Shown one piece after another: positions 62,101-64,000 of a stretch of DNA of 64,000 nt. The stretch spans positions 2,483,501-2,547,500 of the forward strand of contig NZ_CP062698.1 in the NCBI RefSeq assembly GCF_018389385.1. The letters are read 5' to 3'. The stretch comes from Anthocerotibacter panamensis C109 (GTDB lineage Bacteria; Cyanobacteriota; Cyanobacteriia; Gloeobacterales; Anthocerotibacteraceae). Within the stretch, counting starts at the first letter, position 1. Each line of letters begins with the position of its first letter. Under the pieces are notes generated by a model. The model did no database searches, was not told where the DNA came from, and saw nothing but the letters and a program-made list of their open reading frames with translations. The position numbers and the translations under genes are program-made.

Positions 62101-62157
62101 CAGTGAAACCATAGATAAACAGCCAATTAAAAACCAATACTTCAAAGAAATGAAGCC

Positions 62158-63381
62158 ATGAGAAAATCAAATTTTCTACTTCCGCACTCCATTTTTTTTA
62201 TATTGTATAACATGATATACATAATCCCCTTAGTTTCCTTTCAGCTCATTGGCTACTCTGAGGGAGGTCTACATACTCTTGATTTACCTCAGAATATCCT
62301 ATATCAAGCAGCACTTGTCTACTTTGTTGGGATTTTGTCTTTTATAGCTGGATCTGAACTAACATACTTTGGATTTCAAGTTACTAGCAGTAAAAGTTTA
62401 CTAACTCCCCAGCCTAGAAAGTCCTTAAGTTTACAATTTAAGATTTTGTTCTTTTTAGTAGTGCTACTATATGCTATTTCTAAGATTGGCTTAAGATCAT
62501 TAGGAGTTTACGAAAATTATTCATTTGACGCTGGAACTCAAGTTGGAGGGTTGTGGACAATTTCTACCGTCTTGTCTGAAATTCTTGTTCTACTTACAAC
62601 AATTATCTTAGCCTCGAATGACAAACAGAAAAAATCTCTATTCATATTTTCAGCTCTAACAATATCCGTCAACCTTCTCCATGGAACTAGAATATTCACA
62701 ATCATCGCAGTCCTTTCCCTTTTCGTCTATCTCTATATCGTTAAAAACCTAAGTTTTTTAAAGCTTATCTTTTATTTGCCAATTTCAGGTGTGGTTTTAG
62801 TAGCTGCTTACTTGACTTTCTTATTTAGATCTAAGGTAGAGGTATCCGATTTAGCTTCAGGCGTTTTTACGATAGAAAAATTAGTAAGCCCAATCTTTTA
62901 TGAGTCTGTCTTTACTCAACTTTCGCTAGTAAGCGTGCTCTCTAAGAAGTCTTGGAGCTTAGAGGGTGCGCCACTCTCCTTCTTAAGTGACCTTGTCTTC
63001 TTTACTCTCCCAAGATTCCTTTCTCCAAATAAGGAAGCCACGTTGTTTAGTAAGGGGGTATATGCTGGAATTAGCCCGTTGGGAGGCTTTTCTGGTTATG
63101 CTCAAGGTTTGATATATTTTGGGGTTTTCTTTTTTCTTTTCTATTTCGTCTTAGGAGTTACGACAACCTTACTTTATGAAGGGGCGAAAAAAAATGAAAT
63201 ATTTTTTGCTTTCTACCTTTATATAGTTGGTGACATAATATACCGAATTGCACGAGATGGTTATCTCATACCACTTAAAGCGCTGATAACAGCACCTTTT
63301 ATAATTTTAGTATTTTTATTTGTCTATAACCTAACCTATATTGCAGTAGGAAAAAGCCATAGAGGGGAACACATGCTATGA
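62158..63381 (+). CDS. Wzy-like oligosaccharide repeat-unit polymerase
   Basis: The 407-residue membrane protein has about 10-11 TM helices and a periplasmic loop. The pattern fits O-antigen/EPS polymerases: NLLHGTRIFTIIAVLSLFVYLY and a late LGGFSGYAQGLIYFGVFFFL. Wzy proteins share little sequence, so the call rests on topology and position with Wzx and glycosyltransferases. Its stop overlaps the next start by four bases (ATGA). Confidence 0.8.
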   Translation: MRKSNFLLPHSIFFILYNMIYIIPLVSFQLIGYSEGGLHTLDLPQNILYQAALVYFVGILSFIAGSELTYFGFQVTSSKSLLTPQPRKSLSLQFKILFFLVVLLYAISKIGLRSLGVYENYSFDAGTQVGGLWTISTVLSEILVLLTTIILASNDKQKKSLFIFSALTISVNLLHGTRIFTIIAVLSLFVYLYIVKNLSFLKLIFYLPISGVVLVAAYLTFLFRSKVEVSDLASGVFTIEKLVSPIFYESVFTQLSLVSVLSKKSWSLEGAPLSFLSDLVFFTLPRFLSPNKEATLFSKGVYAGISPLGGFSGYAQGLIYFGVFFFLFYFVLGVTTTLLYEGAKKNEIFFAFYLYIVGDIIYRIARDGYLIPLKALITAPFIILVFLFVYNLTYIAVGKSHRGEHML

Positions 63382-64000
63382 GACTATCCAGGCTTTTCTT
63401 AAGGTTGAGGGAAGTGAAAAACTATTCACTTTGTTTTATTGTTTGCTCATTTCCTTGTTTTTTTTTAATGAGTCAAAGAGTATCTTCATACCCCATAGGA
63501 AATCGGCAGATCATAATGCTACAACCCTCTGCTAGACAGGAGGAAATGGCAAAGCCTATTGATGACAGTGAAAAAATTATTAGAGCGATACGTAATCTGC
63601 TTCCTGGAACTACACTAATCTTAAAGGGTGATTTTATAGCCGGCAACATAGAAATAGCTAATAAATCTGATATCAGTATTATCGTTGATGGAAATCTAAC
63701 ATCAAAATACGAGAAATTGAAAAGTCTTAAGCGAGATATTTACCCTTCTAATTATCCCCTTTTCAACATTATTAATGCTAATAACCTCCACTTCTCAGGA
63801 AAGTATTTAAAAAGTAAATTTTATGAAGCCTTTCTCGTTCGAAATTCTAGTAATGTCTCTTTCCGTGTAGAAGTTGATGGTGGTGGCTTCGAAACAGATT
63901 ATGATGGAATTTATTTAAATAACTGCGTTCATTGCGTAGTTGATAAGTCAGTGATTCATAATATTTCACATCTCTCTTCCAATAATAGACATGAGGGACA
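63378..64000 (+). CDS. Secreted parallel beta-helix protein, 3' truncated by the window
   Basis: The frame opens with ATG at 63378 (overlapping the polymerase stop) and is open to the edge (207 codons). It has a basic start and a hydrophobic segment (YSLCFIVCSFPCFFLM), probably a signal peptide or anchor. The following sequence has the alternating pattern of a right-handed beta-helix: TTLILKGDFIAG, NIEIANKSDISIIVDGNL, LFNIINANNLHFSG, AFLVRNSSNVSFRVEVDGGG, GIYLNNCVHCVVDKSVIHNI. Such proteins in EPS loci often are lyases or epimerases of the polymer. No catalytic residues can be judged yet. Confidence 0.8.
   Translation, partial: MRLSRLFLRLREVKNYSLCFIVCSFPCFFLMSQRVSSYPIGNRQIIMLQPSARQEEMAKPIDDSEKIIRAIRNLLPGTTLILKGDFIAGNIEIANKSDISIIVDGNLTSKYEKLKSLKRDIYPSNYPLFNIINANNLHFSGKYLKSKFYEAFLVRNSSNVSFRVEVDGGGFETDYDGIYLNNCVHCVVDKSVIHNISHLSSNNRHEG

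Overview
This window is chromosomal DNA of a cyanobacterium. The clade markers are an RpaA-type response regulator, a CpcS/CpeS bilin lyase, a PII protein with the cyanobacterial T-loop and a perfect NtcA box upstream, a Tic20-like protein, a DUF98 chorismate lyase, an SLH-domain iron-uptake-type porin and a long RRM RNA-binding protein. The core is moderately GC-rich (about 55 % judged by eye). That would fit an early-branching Gloeobacterales-type genome such as Anthocerotibacter, but this placement is a guess and needs a 16S or marker-gene comparison.

Layout. 1-9.4 kb is housekeeping: a truncated LivH permease, RRM protein, hydrolase, obg, def, gatC, a group-2 sigma factor and a GH57 glucan-branching enzyme. 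9.5-16.7 kb is accessory. It holds two extracellular contractile injection system (eCIS) assembly genes (an Afp15-like AAA+ ATPase and a Pvc16/DUF4255 protein). Divergent from them is a run of polymorphic-toxin cassettes: a toxin with an eCIS cargo-type leader plus a pentapeptide-repeat protein, an orphan toxin 3' cassette plus a small putative immunity gene, and a third decayed copy. Then come recD2 and, at 19.2-22.0 kb, a COG4705 membrane protein with a QseBC-like two-component system that looks acquired. 22.0-26.2 kb carries two pentapeptide lipoprotein genes behind an apparently identical 336-bp direct repeat, and a secreted calcium-binding protein whose 3' end is broken by a frameshift and a nonsense codon.

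26-54.5 kb is mostly core: tgt, SDR-proB, nadK, an M50 protease, an M61 peptidase, gpx-anmK, tatA, rpaA with a soluble PAS histidine kinase, aroC, ychF, a phosphohexomutase, glnB, hemC, a DUF326 copper-binding-type protein, a CpcS lyase, tRNA-Arg(TCT), an SLH porin, parDE, a chorismate lyase, the bifunctional RelA/SpoT and tic20. Two 101-bp MITE-like elements with matching ends lie at 46.1 and 49.4 kb. From 54.96 kb to the edge is an AT-rich exopolysaccharide locus: Wzx flippase, FkbM methyltransferase, four glycosyltransferases, a Wzy-like polymerase and a beta-helix protein cut by the window end. An IS5-family element with a likely -1 frameshift sits exactly at the stop codon of one glycosyltransferase.

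The most notable system is the eCIS effector region at 9.5-16.7 kb. Next in interest are the lipoprotein duplication, whose 5' ends stay identical while the mature parts diverge, and the intergenic architecture upstream of glnB.
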